A stretch of 64,000 nucleotides of DNA from Ascarosepion bandense (lineage: Eukaryota; Mollusca; Cephalopoda; Sepiida; Sepiidae): assembly GCA_037127315.1 (NCBI GenBank), contig JBBBDQ010001918.1, positions 1,965,001 to 2,029,000 on the forward strand, given 5' to 3'. The notes under the pieces are model-generated. The model was not told the origin of the DNA and ran no database searches. It saw only the letters and a list, made by a program, of their open reading frames with translations. Of the stretch, positions 55,131-64,000 are shown one piece after another; the stretch's first letter is position 1; each line of letters starts with the position of its first letter. Position numbers and translations under genes: made by a program.

Positions 55131-55270
55131 GTGATTTTCTAAGCTCTGCTTAGAGGTGGCACAAGGCCGAAAGTTCGGGGCACCCAGTGAGGATCGAACT
55201 CACTAATCAATTGTAATGATTCTAGGGAGAACAAGCTTGCTAACCATTACACCACCTCGAGGTGCCCAAA
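55131..55270 (-). mobile_element. SINE-B, complete, with 14-bp target-site duplication
   Basis: Minus strand: GGTGGTGTAATGGTTAGCAA (A box), GTGAGTTCGATCCTCACTGG (a near-consensus B box), CTTTCGGCCTTGTGCCACCT, CTAAGCAGAGCTTAG end. It is flanked by gcaagaagggaaag (55117-55130) and gcaagaaaggaaag (55271-55284), 13 of 14 bases equal. This is the best-preserved SINE-B and the model for the two copies at 6.65-6.92 kb. Confidence 0.9.
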
Positions 55271-55309
55271 GCAAGAAAGGAAAGAGAGTGATACAATTGC
55301 TGCTATTTT

Positions 55310-55400
55310 ACCTATATCTCGCGGGGGGAAGATATGGATTCATGCCTTTCCCAAAGACATTATTGTGAAAGTGATCAGACCAAAAAATGTAAGTTCCACT
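55310..55400 (-). mobile_element. SINE-A/D body relic
   Basis: GGGGGGAAGATATGGATTCA, TGCCTTTCCCAAAGACATTA and TGTGAAAGTGATCAGACC follow the SINE body order (GGAGGGA, GGATTAATACCTTTCCCAAG, GTAAGTGA). The head is barely recognisable. Confidence 0.45.
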
Positions 55401-55404
55401 CTGA

Positions 55405-55640
55405 CAGTTTTTTCTCATAAACTGCTCCTTTATGGAACAGACTCCCAACAGGATGCTTTCCCAATTACTACAATTTTAACCCCTTAAAGTCTGTTATCTT
55501 CTCCTTTCTTATTTTGATAGTAAGATGTAAATATAATTGGGACAGACTCAGTCAGGATGTTTTTCTATTTACTACATTGCAAGTGAAACCGTTGTGAAGA
55601 AGGCCCCGAAACAGTGCACACTCTCTCCTGGTGACCTCAG
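55405..55640 (+). repeat. LINE C-terminus scrap followed by a repeat R scrap
   Basis: TCCTTTATGGAACAGACTCC reads as the LWNxLP end in a shifted frame, followed by TGCTTTCCCAATTACTAC. At 55.59 kb GTGAAGAAGGCCCCGAAACA resembles repeat R with its hairpin deleted. Confidence 0.4.
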
Positions 55641-56114
55641 TTTAAATATAAATTCGGGAGGAACACATTAAAAGAAATTCAATGAAATCATATGCCGTAG
55701 AGAAGCTCGGTGGAAATGTTATTGGCATGAGGAGCATTACACATTCAGCTCACTTCAGGTAAGTTTCAATTAATTTCCAGTAATTTCCTTCTTTTTTATT
55801 GACTACCATCTTGATCACTTCAAATCTAAGGTTAACTGTTATCTGTCTTGCACAACCACATAAAATTCACTTTTTACCTTCTCTTATGCTTACACAAAAC
55901 TACACAATAAGCCTCTACATTGAATGGCTCTTGGCTCTCCTCGTATTTGGTGAATATTATAAAAAAAGAAACAGTCATCGGCGCAATTTGAATTGTTGTC
56001 GCTAATGCGCTTTGAGCTGCCACGATCACGCTCAAATTGATCCTTACAATGACAGCAAGCACTTTGTCTGATATTAATTGATGGATTTTTTTTAAATACG
56101 CAAAAGTAATCTAA

Positions 56115-56418
56115 TCTAAACTTATTTATAAATGAAACTTTGTCTGTGTGTGTGTGTCCGTTACCTATAGACGCCGAAATGGCTGAACCGATTTTCTTGA
56201 AAATTTACACAGTTGTACTATAAGCATCTGCGAGTGTTCTTAGCTAGGTATTGTGTCGAGGTACTTCCGATAAATATCGAAAATCGATAATCGAAAAAAT
56301 CGGGTTATAGAAGGAGTGGTCCGATTTTAATCAAATTTGATACACTCATAGACAAATACATAAGAAACGATATTCAGAAGTTGCAAGGTTGCAGTTCTTA
56401 CAATAGTGCATAAAATCG

Positions 56419-56452
<34 letters not shown>

Positions 56453-56852
56453 CGATTTTATAAAAGGCAAGATGTTTGTGTGTGTGTCTGTTTATATGCT
56501 TGTATGTCTGTATTTTTTTCAGCCCTTTTATTTTAATTTTTGCTTCGGGTTTGGCTCTAAGTAGGTATAATTGTAGTTCTTAGTCTCAGCCATGACACCA
56601 TTTACTCAGAGGACTTATTTAGCCTTCAAAATTCAGTTTACGGCGAAAAAAACTGATTTGATATCGATACCAGGAAATCAAAATTTGACTTACATCCATT
56701 CATTTTTCTTTCAGTCTACGGTTTCGCTTTAACTGGAAGCAACTATTGCTTTTTAGTCTTTCGTGCCAACGTCCAAAGAGTCTGACCTCCAGAACCATGG
56801 ATTAGTTTTAAAGCTTTCATTACACCCGAGCAACGCCGGGCTATACTGCTAG
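56115..56852 (+). mobile_element. Non-autonomous Helitron-type element, copy 1
   Basis: Starts TCTAAACTTATTTATAAATG after an A and ends CGCCGGGCTATACTGCTAG before a T. Helitrons have 5' TC and 3' CTRR ends and insert between A and T. A short hairpin (CCCG/CGGG around AGCAACGC) lies about 11 nt before CTAG, as expected. No Rep or helicase ORF. About 738 bp, including a (TA)n plus a GTGTGTGTGTCTG insertion absent from copy 2. Confidence 0.85.
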
Positions 56853-56859
56853 TGTGAAA

Positions 56860-57350
56860 TAAAATACTAGTTAAAGTAGACATTAATTTAAAACTATGTG
56901 TTTCTCATGTTAGCAATGTGTCATCTTACTCTTTTTTTTATACTGAAGCTCTCACATTACAAGGCTTAAGAGTCAATCAAGATAGTGTGTCAGTGAATAA
57001 GGTTTGTGATATGAATATAATAGAAAGTGGTAGGAAGTGGAGATATGTTCGCCTACCAACTAAAAAAATGACCACCCTCGCACTGACAGGCACACATTGG
57101 GGGAGAGCCAAAAACTACACCGATCCTTTATCTTTCGGACACCACAGACATAATGAATTGATCCTGACCTTGCCTTTTAAAGTGCAATATAGAAATGGCA
57201 CATAGAATCACGTCCCCGCCCATTAGAAGTCGATATTATTCTTTTTTTAAATTCCCGACCAGTGCCAGCTTTTACCGAAAGGATCAAATTGGCCTACTTT
57301 TGAAAGTCCAGCGCTTGCAAATTTAGTAGGTTATTTTTAAGCTGGAGTAA
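56860..57350. other. No gene recognised
   Basis: A 95-codon plus-strand frame at 56918-57205 (words such as GRKWRYVRLPTKK and FKVQYRNGT) is the longest here. It has no family I recognise and no supporting context. It could be a transposon scrap. Confidence 0.3.
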
Positions 57351-57357
57351 CTTATGC

Positions 57358-57642
57358 TTGTGGTGCAGTGGATATCGACTCGGAGCGACAAATCGGGTTG
57401 CCGTGTTCGAATTCCAGTTGAGTTCTTTGCAATTACTTACGAACAAATACCTTTGGGGAAGGTATTAATCCATCTCTTCCCTCAAGTCATGGGTTAAATA
57501 ATAGGACATATTGGGTTCAATAGCCTTGGTCTACCTCAGAAATCAATGGCAACCTACTGCGGGATAATTTTCTGCCCAGTCAGTCATGTTTTCTTTCGAG
57601 ACCTGATCGCCTAAAGCGTGTATCACGTATGGTACTTAACTG
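57358..57642 (+). mobile_element. SINE-A, near full length
   Basis: TTGTGGTGCAGTGGATATCG (A box), CCGTGTTCGAATTCCAGTTG (B box), CATGGGTTAAATAATAGGAC, CTGCGGGATAATTTTCTGCC, end CACGTATGGTACTTAACTGA. Part of the CCTTGGTTGGCAACCAGTC block is deleted, and the hairpin has an extra T. Confidence 0.85.
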
Positions 57643-58100
57643 AATTTATGCTACTCATAAAAACAAAGTCAATATTTGACTGTTTTATCCATTGATAATC
57701 TAATTTAATTAAACTTAGATATATTAGCGTAAATATAGTTAGGTTATCTGTGACACTTTAAAAACAATTGAAATCAAACATTGTTAAACCTAAAATAGAA
57801 AAAAATAGACCATTAACTGTAAGAAGAAAGTATGTTTGTTAGCAAGAGGGTACAGTACATGGTGTGAGTTACATATTAGGAACGTCAATTTGTATAAAAT
57901 AGATAAATTTAGCTATTTGGTTAGTGTTGAAACAGATGACGAAAACTATGATAATGGAAATCTATAGGAATATCAAAAGTGCCTTGTAGAAACTAAGCTA
58001 AGTGTAGGAAAATTTCGTTCGAAACAAAAAAGAAAAGTAAGCTAAATTGCAATATAATATCTGCTGTATTTTTCGGAATATAAAACAAATCGGTTTGTTA

Positions 58101-58374
58101 CGGCTGAGAAATCGGAGGGCCGAGTACGAATTCCAGTTGAATTCGCTGGATTCACTTACGTGCAAATATCCTTGGGAAAGTTATCAATCCATCTCTTTTC
58201 CTTCCAGTTATGGATTGAATAGCAGAACAAATCGGATTCTATAGCCTTGGTTGACAACCAGTCTACTACAGAAAGAAATGGCTACTTAGTGCAGGAAAAT
58301 CTTTTGCCTAGTCAGTCATGGATCGAAATAGACATGATCGCTCAAGCGTATATCACGTAAGATACTTAACTAAC
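58101..58374 (+). mobile_element. SINE-A, 5'-truncated
   Basis: Begins within the head (GGCTGAGAAATCGGAGGGCC), B box CCGAGTACGAATTCCAGTTG with one change, then the full body and tail ending ATACTTAACTAACTGA. The A box is lost. Confidence 0.8.
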
Positions 58375-58380
58375 TGATTT

Positions 58381-58505
58381 GGATAAAAGAACTGAATAGC
58401 AGAACAGATTGGATTTTATAGCCTTGGTTGGCAACCAGTCTACTACAGAAAGAAATGGCTACCGGGTGCAGGAAAATCTAGTCAGTCATGGCTCGAAAGA
58501 GCAAA
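58381..58505 (+). repeat. Duplicated SINE-A 3' half
   Basis: GAACTGAATAGCAGAACAGA, CCTTGGTTGGCAACCAGTC, CTACTACAGAAAGAAATGGC. It shares private changes (CTACTACAGAAAGAAATGGCTA) with the copy immediately upstream, so it arose by tandem duplication rather than a new insertion. Confidence 0.7.
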
Positions 58506-58764
58506 ACCTGTTGTCCATCAAAAGATTTCTACTTTGTCTGATTTCTCCATTTTTGCTTGTTATTCCACCCCTCAGTGTTTACCATTTTTATTAATACTTC
58601 TTTGTATAGGATACAGGCGGATGTTGTCATCAATTTTTGTGGTAAAATGTCTTATACACCGAAAAATATGGTGAATAAGAAATAATAAATAACCCCCAAA
58701 AATATAGATTTAAAGATGGCTACACAAGAAATTTTTTCTTTTTCTTCTTTTTACCCGACTCGCA

Positions 58765-59720
58765 AACAGTAACTAACTCTGTCGTGACGTAGCAATTGAA
58801 GTACCAAAATTTTCTAAATCTCTTTTCTAGCAGCGATTTTACGGCGTGGTCGGGGCAGAAGCGGTCCAGAATTTTGGCTGTCCCCTCGGTTGCTCCCCTA
58901 CTTTTATAAGCTTAAAAAATTTATGAAACTGCAGTCTCTGATTTTGATAAGATTTGATCTTCAGCACTTTTCCCTCTGAATTTTCTTTTTCATTTGACGT
59001 TTTAAGGATACATACAGAGACCAGTTTGAAAGAAAAGCAAACAAAATAAAACAACCAGATAAATAGAAACGAACCTGTTTTTAGGGAGAGAAAGAGATTT
59101 AAGAGTCATATTTTCATATCTGAAGGAAGATGTTAATTAGAAATAGTAGCCCCAATTCTTTTTCTGTAACCAACTCTGTCGTGACGTAGCAAATAAAGTA
59201 CCAAAACAAAAGCTGCTAAGAAACACACCTCAGAAAAGAAAGGAATCCGAAAAATGGATCACGACAAAACATTTCAAGATAGAAACATCATTAGGATTTA
59301 CTGTGTTACGAGATATTTCAGGTCTCTTCATATTTTCTTTCGAACTAGTTAGTCAGTAAGCAACAATGAATAGTGATTCTACGGTGGGGGACAGAAGGGG
59401 CCAGGACCCTCTAATTTTAGCTGGCCGTTCGGTTACCCCCTCGGTTGCCCCCTACTTTTAGAAGCTTCAAAAATTTATGAAAGTGATCAGTCTCTTATTT
59501 TGATAAGATTTGATCTTCAGCACTTTTCCATCTACATTTTCTTTTTCATTTGGCTTTTTAAGGACACATACAGCGACCAGTTTGAAAGAAAAGCAAACAA
59601 AATAAAACAACCAGATAGATAGAAACAAACGTGTTTTTTTTTAGGGAGAGAAAGAGACTTAATAGTCATATTATCATATCTGGAGGAAGTTGTTAATTAG
59701 AAATAATGTCCCCAAATTTT
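58765..59720. repeat. Tandem duplication of about 400-550 bp
   Basis: CTCTGTCGTGACGTAGCAA (58773 and 59171), TTGATAAGATTTGATCTTCA (58944 and 59500), CAGTTTGAAAGAAAAGCAAA and GTTAATTAGAAATA occur in both copies in the same order. Copy two contains about 160 bp more (59.21-59.37 kb). Some deletions, and the paralogue TTTTAGCTGGCC for TTTTGGCTG, indicate moderate age. No ORF is conserved between copies. Confidence 0.85.
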
Positions 59721-60210
59721 TTCGCATTTTTTGTGTTTAAAAAAGTTGTGAAAAGGAAAAAAACCAGAGCAGACAAATCACACTGTTCTGCTAATGTTGA
59801 CGTCAGTATTAACCCTTCAATTTTGTTTTGAAACATCCTCTCTTGTGTTCCAACAGCTTGAGAGTTGAAAAGAGGGCAAGAATAAATTAGAACTCCACTA
59901 CTATGAGTGAAAAGTTATTCCGTTTAATTTAGTAAGGTAACATACTTATACTCAAACTCATCTCTAAGCTGTGTATATGATAGGGGGGTGTAAGATGAAA
60001 ATGAAGACGCTATTTGAGTTTGCTTCCCTCCTCTCTTCCTCAGAAAATCTCGGCCCCTAAGTGCCCGAGTCCCACAATCGCCATTGGCAACAATATTAAG
60101 TACCCCAGAACAGCTCTGAATTTTACCATTGAGAGTAAAATTAGCATGAGTGTTAGTGAAATGGAATAAAGTTGCATATCTATTTTTGAGACGTTCCGTG
60201 AGGATGTCTT
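59721..60210. other. No gene seen
   Basis: Unique AT-rich sequence without a supported open frame or repeat. Confidence 0.45.
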
Positions 60211-60221
60211 GATTTGTTTTT

Positions 60222-60375
60222 ACGGATTATCAACTCTTCATGAGTAATATTTCGGTCTCTTACAGTACCCAGCGTACTTAAGCCGTGACCTCATTTAAGT
60301 ACTGATCAGGTTCGTCACTGCTTAATAAATTCGGTGATCGAACGAGAACACAGGCACAAATAAGAGTGGCCATCA
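60222..60375 (-). mobile_element. SINE-D copy 5: 5S head directly joined to tail
   Basis: Plus strand: tail ACGGATTATCAACTCTTCAT, then 5S complement (CAGTACCCAGCGTACTTAAG, AAGTACTGATCAGGTTCGTC, ACTGCTTAATAAATTCGGTG, ATCGAACGAGAACACAGG). The tRNA-like middle present in copies 1, 3 and 4 is missing. Confidence 0.75.
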
Positions 60376-60433
60376 TACATCGCAAACATGCGTAACCAGA
60401 AGCGACCTTCCAAGACTACTGCGACGACTACTA

Positions 60434-61116
60434 TCTAAACTTATTTATAAATGGAACTTTGTCTGTGTGTGTGTGTCTGTGTGTGTGTCTGTTACCTATA
60501 GACTCAGAAATGGCTGAACCGATTTTCTTGAAAATGTACACAGTTGTACTATAAGCATCTGCGAGTGTTCTTAGCTAGGTATTGTGTCGAGGTACTTCCG
60601 ATAAATATCGAAAATCGATAATCGAAAAAATCGGGTTATAGAAGGAGTGGTCCGATTTTAATCAAATTTGATACACTCATAGACAAAGACATAAGAAACG
60701 ATATTCAGAAGTTTCAAGGTTGCACTTCTTACAATAGTGCAGAAAATCGATAATATATACCGGGTCTGATCAAAATCGGTTTTTCAGCCCTTTTATTTTA
60801 GTTTTTGCTTCGGGTTTGGCTTTAAGTATGTATAATTGTAGTTCTTAGTCTCAGCCATGATACTATTTACTCAGAGGACTTATTTAGCCTTCAAAATTCA
60901 GTTTACGACGAAAAAATTTATTTGATATCGATACCAGGAAATCAAAATTTGACTTACATCCATTCATTTTTCTTTCAGTCTACGGTTTCGCTTTAACTGG
61001 AAACAACTATTGCTTTTTAGTCTTTCGTGCCAACGTCCAAAGAGTCTGACCTCCAGGACCATGGATTAGTTTTAAAGCTTTCATTACACCCGAGCAACGC
61101 CGGGCTATACTGCTAG
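60434..61116 (+). mobile_element. Non-autonomous Helitron-type element, copy 2
   Basis: Same TCTAAAC start (after A) and CTGCTAG end (before T) as copy 1, 683 bp, over 90% identical by eye across aligned parts (ACCGATTTTCTTGAAAAT, GGTATTGTGTCGAGGTACTT, CGAGCAACGCCGGGC). It lacks copy 1's internal (TA)n/GTGT block and has an expanded GTGTGTCT run near its 5' end. Confidence 0.85.
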
Positions 61117-61208
61117 TATGTTATGAAAACATGTAAGATTTTCTTCTTTTTTTTTTTTATCGATTTCACCCCGAGCAAAGAAGTACAGTCACAGGGGATT
61201 TGTGGAAG

Positions 61209-61259
61209 AATTAGGAACAAAAACGTTTTCCCAGCGGGAAGACGTTTTTGTTCCTAATT
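61209..61259. repeat. Palindrome, 24-bp arms with 3-nt loop
   Basis: Left arm 61209-61232 begins AATTAGGAACAAAAACGT and ends CCC. Right arm 61236-61259 begins GGG and ends ACGTTTTTGTTCCTAATT. Loop AGC. One mismatch (a G-U in RNA). Confidence 0.95.
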
Positions 61260-61332
61260 TTAAGAGTAATCAGGACGACAGTAGAGCAATTTTGTTCCTA
61301 ATTCTTAAGAATAATCAGGACGACAGTAGATA
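61242..61332. repeat. Direct repeat of about 45 bp, two copies
   Basis: TTTTGTTCCTAATTTTAAGA followed by GTAATCAGGACGACAGTAGA, then TTTTGTTCCTAATTCTTAAG followed by AATAATCAGGACGACAGTAG. The first copy overlaps the right arm of the palindrome. Confidence 0.85.
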
Positions 61333-61339
61333 GCCATTG

Positions 61340-61570
61340 ACATTACATTTAATTTTTGTAAAGATTAAGGTTGTCTTGAAAGTGTGGAGTCGGAAGAGAG
61401 TTCCACAAGCGAGAAGTGTGAAGAAAAGAAACTATTAACATAGAACTTATGGCAACATCTAGCCAACTCACCTGTAAATTGATGAAATCTTGACGCCAGG
61501 CTAGTACTGCGCTTAATTTTAAAAAGTCGAGTTACCATAGCGAAGAGAACATCCAAACAATTACCATGAA
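61340..61570 (-). pseudogene. LINE ORF C-terminus relic (LWNSLP type)
   Basis: Minus-strand translation: FKIKRSTSLASRFHQFTGEL, ARCCHKFYVNSFF, then SLVELSSDSTLSRQP, frameshifted from LWNSLP. It parallels the 62.6 and 63.0 kb copies (RSTRLASKSHQFT; RATRLATRSHHFT). Decayed. Confidence 0.7.
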
Positions 61571-61574
61571 AGTA

Positions 61575-61680
61575 TTTGTAGAAAGGAGGTCGGAGCGTAC
61601 AACAGCCTAAGCGTTGTGTATATGGAAACGAAAATAAGGACAAAAGACCGAGCAATGTAAATAAAATAGGTGTAAATTCA
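61575..61680 (+). repeat. Repeat R copy
   Basis: GAGGTCGGAGCGTACAACAG, CCTAAGCGTTGTGTATATGG, AAACGAAAATAAGGACAAAA, GAGCAATGTAAATAAAATAG. The GAAACG core is altered to TAAGCG. Confidence 0.6.
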
Positions 61681-61719
61681 AATTAAAATACACCACATAT
61701 TTGATGTTTTTAGACATTT

Positions 61720-61985
61720 TTATTTTTCAGCCAACTTTAATCTGCAAAACTTTAAATGCAGTGTCAGTCGCTATGTCCTCCTGAAACTCTTTTCCATATT
61801 ACCTTATTTTCTTTATACTGCGAATATCATGGATCGAGTATGTGAGCAATGATGAAGTTTCGGAAAGGATGGAAATGAACAAAAAAAATAATACTGAGCA
61901 TCAGGAAGAGACAGCTGGTAGGCATAAAAGCGCATAGAGAAGGAAAGAAAAAGCGTTTTATTTCCACATGCACTACAAAGCACAT
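61720..61985 (+). pseudogene. Two short LINE relics
   Basis: 61728-61800: CAGCCAACTTTAATCTGCAA, AACTTTAAATGCAGTGTCAG (NLQ-FKxxV end of the LWNSLP type). 61818-61930: GCGAATATCATGGATCGAGT, ATGTGAGCAATGATGAAGTT, CATCAGGAAGAGACAGCTGG (start of the FLGH-type block, truncated before FLGH). Confidence 0.6.
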
Positions 61986-62012
61986 AAAAATTCATTAACG
62001 TTACTTCTCCCT

Positions 62013-62168
62013 CCAGCTATGGGTTAAATAGCAGGACAGATTGAGTTCTTTATCTTTGGTTGGCAACCAGTTTAGCGCAGAAAATAATGGCAGCCTACTT
62101 CTGCCCAATCTTTCGAGATATGATCACCCAAACATGGATCACGTATGTTACTTAACTGACTGACTGAC
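62013..62168 (+). mobile_element. SINE-A 3' half
   Basis: CCCTCCAGCTATGGGTTAAA, TAGCAGGACAGATTGAGTTC, TTGGTTGGCAACCAGTTTAG, then a shortened hairpin region and the TTACTTAACTGACTGACTGA end. No head. Confidence 0.75.
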
Positions 62169-62189
62169 GCATGATAACATTGTTCATTT

Positions 62190-62555
62190 TACAGCCAAAT
62201 GTGGTTCTACAAAAAGATGCTGCGGATATCATGGATCGAGCATGTGAGCAAAGATAAGGTTTTGGAAAGGATTGAATCCAAAAGGAAATTAATACTGAGC
62301 GTCAGGAAGAGACAGCGAAATTTCCTGGGACATGCAATGAGGAAGGAGGACTTGGAGAACTTGATACTAACAGGCCAGATAGAAGTAAAAAGAGACAGGG
62401 GAAAGCAACGGATGACATATTTCAAGAGTCTGAGCAGGTGGATGACAGAACAAGTGTTGTATGGTGTAATCAGAGTAAGCGTGCTAAGAGCCACCAGGGA
62501 TAGAGAGACATGGAAAGCTATGATCGCCTACGCCCTGAAAGGACAAGGCACATAG
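62190..62555 (+). pseudogene. LINE reverse-transcriptase ORF C-terminus (FLGH type), best copy
   Basis: An open frame of 118 codons: MWFYKKMLRISWIEHVSKDK, VLERIESKRKLILSVRKRQR, NFLGHAMRKEDLENLILTGQ, IEVKRDRGKQRMTYFKSLSR, WMTEQ, then SVLRATRDRETWKAMIAYAL-KGQGT and a stop. The WFYKKMLRI start, the FLGH motif and a basic RGKQR stretch are typical of the region after the thumb in RTE- or CR1-like LINE proteins. The catalytic reverse-transcriptase part is absent, so the copy is 5'-truncated. The initial M is probably internal. Confidence 0.78.
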
Positions 62556-62584
62556 AAGAAGAAGAAAAAAGAAGTAATTGTTCC

Positions 62585-62850
62585 GGTGAGCTCTTCGAGA
62601 TACTTAAGCGCAGTACAAGACTGGCATCGAAATCTCATCAATTTACATTTGATTTGGTTAGATGTAGCCGGAAGTTCTATGCTAACAGTTTCTTCTTCTC
62701 GCCGGTGGAACACTCTTCTGACTTCAAGCTTTCCAGCCAATTTTAATCTACAAAATTCAAATGCAGTATCAATCGCTATCTACTGTTCTTCTGATTACTT
62801 TTTTCTCTATTTTTTTTAATAATCATATCGCCCCAAGCAAGGTCTGCCAC
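62585..62850 (+). pseudogene. LINE ORF C-terminus relic (LWNSLP type) with 3' end
   Basis: LKRSTRLASKSHQFTFDLVR, CSRKFYANSFFFS, then after a frameshift RWNTLLTSSFPANFNLQN. Followed by AATAATCATATCGCCCCAAG, the shared LINE 3' sequence. It lies only about 30 bp after the FLGH-type relic, so the two may be adjacent insertions or a chimera. Confidence 0.7.
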
Positions 62851-62989
62851 TGTTTTGCAGGGGGTTACAGAACAGGAAAGTTATGAGAAAGAGTGACAGG
62901 TTATAGGGGGTGTCTGGAAGTGGGTAAGAAAAGGATGAGAGTACTGATGAGAGTGGAATGGACGGAGAAGGGAGCATGAGAGAGAAGAT

Positions 62990-63235
62990 GCAGGTTAGTG
63001 AGATAGGAGATGACTATTGATTTTACATTTGAATTCTTGGAGATTGAAGCTGTCGGGAAAGCAAGTAATTGGAAGGGAATTCCACAGGCAGGAAGTGCGA
63101 AAAAAGAAGCTGATGGAGTAGAATTTGCGCTTACAATTTATTGGTTTCACAGTAAAATGATGGGACCTAGTTGCTAATCTTGTGGCTCGAGTAAATTTAT
63201 ATATAGGAGGCACCAGTGAGCTAAGTTCATCGGAG
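62990..63235 (-). pseudogene. LINE ORF C-terminus (LWNSLP type), best copy
   Basis: Minus strand, single frame: IYKFTRATRLATRSHHFTVK, PINCKRKFYSISFFFRTSCL, WNSLPITCFPDSFNLQEFKC, KINSHLLSH and a stop. The pattern FFxRTSxLWNSLPxxCFPxxxNLQxFKxxIxxHL is the usual last segment of L2/CR1/I-like LINE proteins. No catalytic domain is present. Confidence 0.75.
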
Positions 63236-63299
63236 CAGAAGCCGTGAAAGTAATGTTTCTTTTGTTAATTTTTCTCCGTTCAGTAACTGCTTGTGTCTT

Positions 63300-63545
63300 A
63301 GTGGCTTTATTCAGTGGTCGAAAAGTCGTTAATATGGCAACGAAGATGAGAACAACAATTCGAACAAAGTAAATAGTGTAAATAATTACAATCCATCATC
63401 TCAGAAATATAGCCAGATCCTTAAAAAGGCCGGAGCGTACAACGGCCGAAACGTCGTGAATTTGGCAACGAAGCTGAGGACAACATTCCGAACAATGTAA
63501 ATAGTATAAATAATTACAATACCTAATCTCAGAAATATAGACAAA
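63300..63545 (+). repeat. Repeat R, two tandem copies (about 125 bp apart)
   Basis: GGCAACGAAGATGAGAACAA (63337) and GGCAACGAAGCTGAGGACAA (63462), each followed by CGAACAA, GTAAATAGT, TAAATAATTACAAT and ATCTCAGAAATATAG. The second has the full hairpin AAGGCCGGAGCGTACAACGG-CCGAAACGTCGT (63427-63457); the first keeps only GGTCGAAAAGTCGTTAAT. Confidence 0.75.
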
Positions 63546-63761
63546 TATATTTATTTTATTTAAATAAAGAAAGAAAGAGGTCGTTAACGAAATAAAGGCT
63601 TTAACGGGAAGGGGAGCGAAGGAAATGAAGGATTGGCGGGTAAGCGAAAAGTGGCGCGGTTTGCGGATGGTGACGTTTTGGATCAAGTCAGCGTTGGGCA
63701 CACACTCTATTTACTATCACCAGCATTAGCGCCGACGCCATTCTCAAAGCAGGGAAATACA

Positions 63762-63766
63762 CAAAT

Positions 63767-63809
<43 letters not shown>

Positions 63810-63840
63810 AGCCTCTTCGTTCTATTCTTCTACACTGTTC

Positions 63841-63875
<35 letters not shown>

Positions 63876-63900
63876 GCCTCTTTGTTCTATTCTTCTACAC

Positions 63901-63933
<33 letters not shown>

Positions 63934-63935
63934 TT
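63762..63935. repeat. (CTTT)n microsatellite in three blocks
   Basis: Three TTTC runs (63768-63810, 63840-63875, 63903-63931) separated by similar linkers (CTCTTCGTTCTATTCTTCTA, CTCTTTGTTCTATTCTTCTA). The composite unit is about 70 bp and itself tandemly repeated. Confidence 0.93.
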
Positions 63936-64000
63936 GAATATTCTATTCGTTCCTTTCTTCCTCACTTTCTTCCTTTTCTGCGCATTTCTTTTCTTACTTC

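Noticed and set aside
56918..57205. A 95-residue host protein or exon
   Set aside because: No recognisable motif, no splice or promoter context, and flanked by a Helitron and a SINE-A. Too weak to call.

Overview
This window looks like metazoan, AT-rich, repeat-dominated intergenic DNA. I find no host protein-coding gene, no rRNA operon and no intact tRNA gene. The evidence is tRNA-derived and 5S-derived SINEs with split Pol III promoters, decayed LINE 3' coding ends, a broken mariner transposase, two Helitron-type elements, a piggyBac-type MITE and very long GATA/CTAT satellites. A lophotrochozoan, perhaps a mollusc, fits this mix (including the common 'TGGCACAAGGCC' SINE motif), but that is a low-confidence guess.

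Repeat families, named here for convenience. SINE-A is a tRNA-derived SINE of about 260-300 bp with about 20 full or partial copies; its tail carries a conserved CATGTCTC-TTTC-GAGACATG hairpin. SINE-B is a second tRNA-derived SINE (A box like GTGTAATGGTTAGC). SINE-C is a single tRNA-like copy. SINE-D is a composite with a 5S rRNA-derived head, a tRNA-like middle and a 'GGTTGATAA' tail. SINE-H is a short tRNA-derived element whose 3' half is a hammerhead ribozyme. Repeat R is a hairpin repeat with GGCCGAAACGTCG. LINE relics are of two kinds: an 'FLGHxMRKE' C-terminal domain and an 'RTSxLWNSLP' C-terminal domain.

Layout. 1-20.9 kb: scattered SINE-A, B, C, D and H copies, small tandem repeats and foldbacks. 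21.0-24.1 kb: a 2 kb GATA/GAGA minisatellite and a 32-bp minisatellite. 24.2-37.7 kb: SINE-A copies, LINE relics and a perfect-TIR MITE nested in a SINE-D. 38.2-52.9 kb: one continuous array of about 14.8 kb of (CTAT)n regularly interrupted by CATTGCCTATTT. 53-64 kb: AT microsatellites, the mariner relic, two Helitrons, more SINEs and LINE relics, ending in (CTTT)n.

The strongest biological signal is the set of three SINE-H copies (3.8, 4.8 and 8.9 kb, all minus strand). Each pairs Pol III-type A and B boxes with a near-complete type I hammerhead fold. Stem I covaries between copies (CCACA/TGTGG versus CCGTA/TGCGG). A fourth locus (55.06 kb) contains only the sequence that would lie 3' of the cleavage site. 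Further hammerhead-like cores sit in foldback elements at 5.28 and 19.0 kb. Very long open frames through the CTAT array are an artefact of a stop-free 4-bp repeat.
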